A DNA stretch of 64,000 bases from Antedon bifida (lineage: Eukaryota; Echinodermata; Crinoidea; Comatulida; Antedonidae): NCBI GenBank assembly GCA_963402885.1, contig OY727093.1, forward strand, positions 12,163,501 through 12,227,500. The letters are read 5' to 3'. Both the position numbers and the translations under genes were made by a program. Within the stretch, counting starts at the first letter, position 1, and the number at the start of each line of letters is the position of its first letter. The notes under the pieces were generated by a model. That model worked only from the letters and a program-made list of their open reading frames with translations, made no database searches and was not told the origin of the DNA. This document shows positions 63,852 to 64,000 of the stretch, in pieces.

Positions 63852-64000
63852 GTACGTATTCTAATGCAGTTACTCCATGGTATTCTGTATTTAATTAAGT
63901 TTTATTTTATTTCTTTCTTATATTGCACAATCAACACCGGTACCACAATTGGGTACACAATGAACAATATAAACAAAGACTGCTGCATATTTGAAAAAGT
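63852..64000. other. Start of the next kinase 2 intron
   Basis: Sequence after the GTACGT donor is AT-rich; by analogy with kinase 1 the next exon should follow within a short distance outside the window. Confidence 0.6.

Noticed and set aside
63565..63647. Upstream extension of the kinase 2 exon starting MGDDADSKTNAG
   Set aside because: The frame is open but an acceptor (ACTTTAAG) gives the exact phase and residue (EEIGK|GRFG) expected from kinase 1, so the upstream part is intron.

Overview
This is an AT-rich animal nuclear sequence dense with introns and short exons. The plus strand carries one giant sarcomeric gene of the titin/twitchin/obscurin class. The order FnIII array, kinase, and M-band-like Ig domains with disordered inserts recalls chordate titin, and together with frequent AGGCCTA words it makes an invertebrate deuterostome, perhaps an echinoderm, my best guess (inference, low to moderate confidence).

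Layout of the plus-strand gene, which is cut at both window edges. From 1 to 18,756 there are 34 exons encoding 38 consecutive fibronectin type III (FnIII) domains, almost all one domain per phase 1-1 exon. From 18,871 to 28,726 Ig domains are mixed in, ending Fn-Fn-Fn-Ig-Ig-Fn-Fn-Ig-Ig-Fn. From 28,921 to 30,954 there is a linker and a complete Ser/Thr kinase domain with a regulatory tail. From 31,082 to 39,922 there are seven Ig domains separated by charged, SP-rich or RS-rich inserts, as in the titin M-band. A long disordered exon follows (40,308-41,411), then FnIII and Ig (41,899-42,919). After an 18.9 kb intron come the first two exons of a second kinase (61,823-63,851), whose intron phases match the first kinase.

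That 18.9 kb intron houses a complete gene on the minus strand (58,795 down to 45,257). I can splice 33 coding exons in phase into a 2,080-residue secreted protein. It has a signal peptide, a furin-like RQKR site, an N-terminal cluster of about seven EAR/EPTP-type repeats, a short helical segment, about 25 copies of an unrecognised beta-rich repeat, and a C-terminal cluster of about seven more EAR-type repeats. I do not recognise this architecture as a named family; it is the best candidate in the window for something undescribed.

Non-coding content includes two tandem copies of a tRNA-Thr-like SINE (13,275-13,830), an array of about 180-190 bp repeats (43.8-44.8 kb), a perfect 66 bp inverted repeat (44,931-45,105), an 18 bp minisatellite inside an intron (56.9-57.14 kb), several short perfect palindromes and degenerate direct repeats. 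All exon limits come from reading GT/AG sites, phase continuity and domain continuity by eye; no transcript evidence was available.
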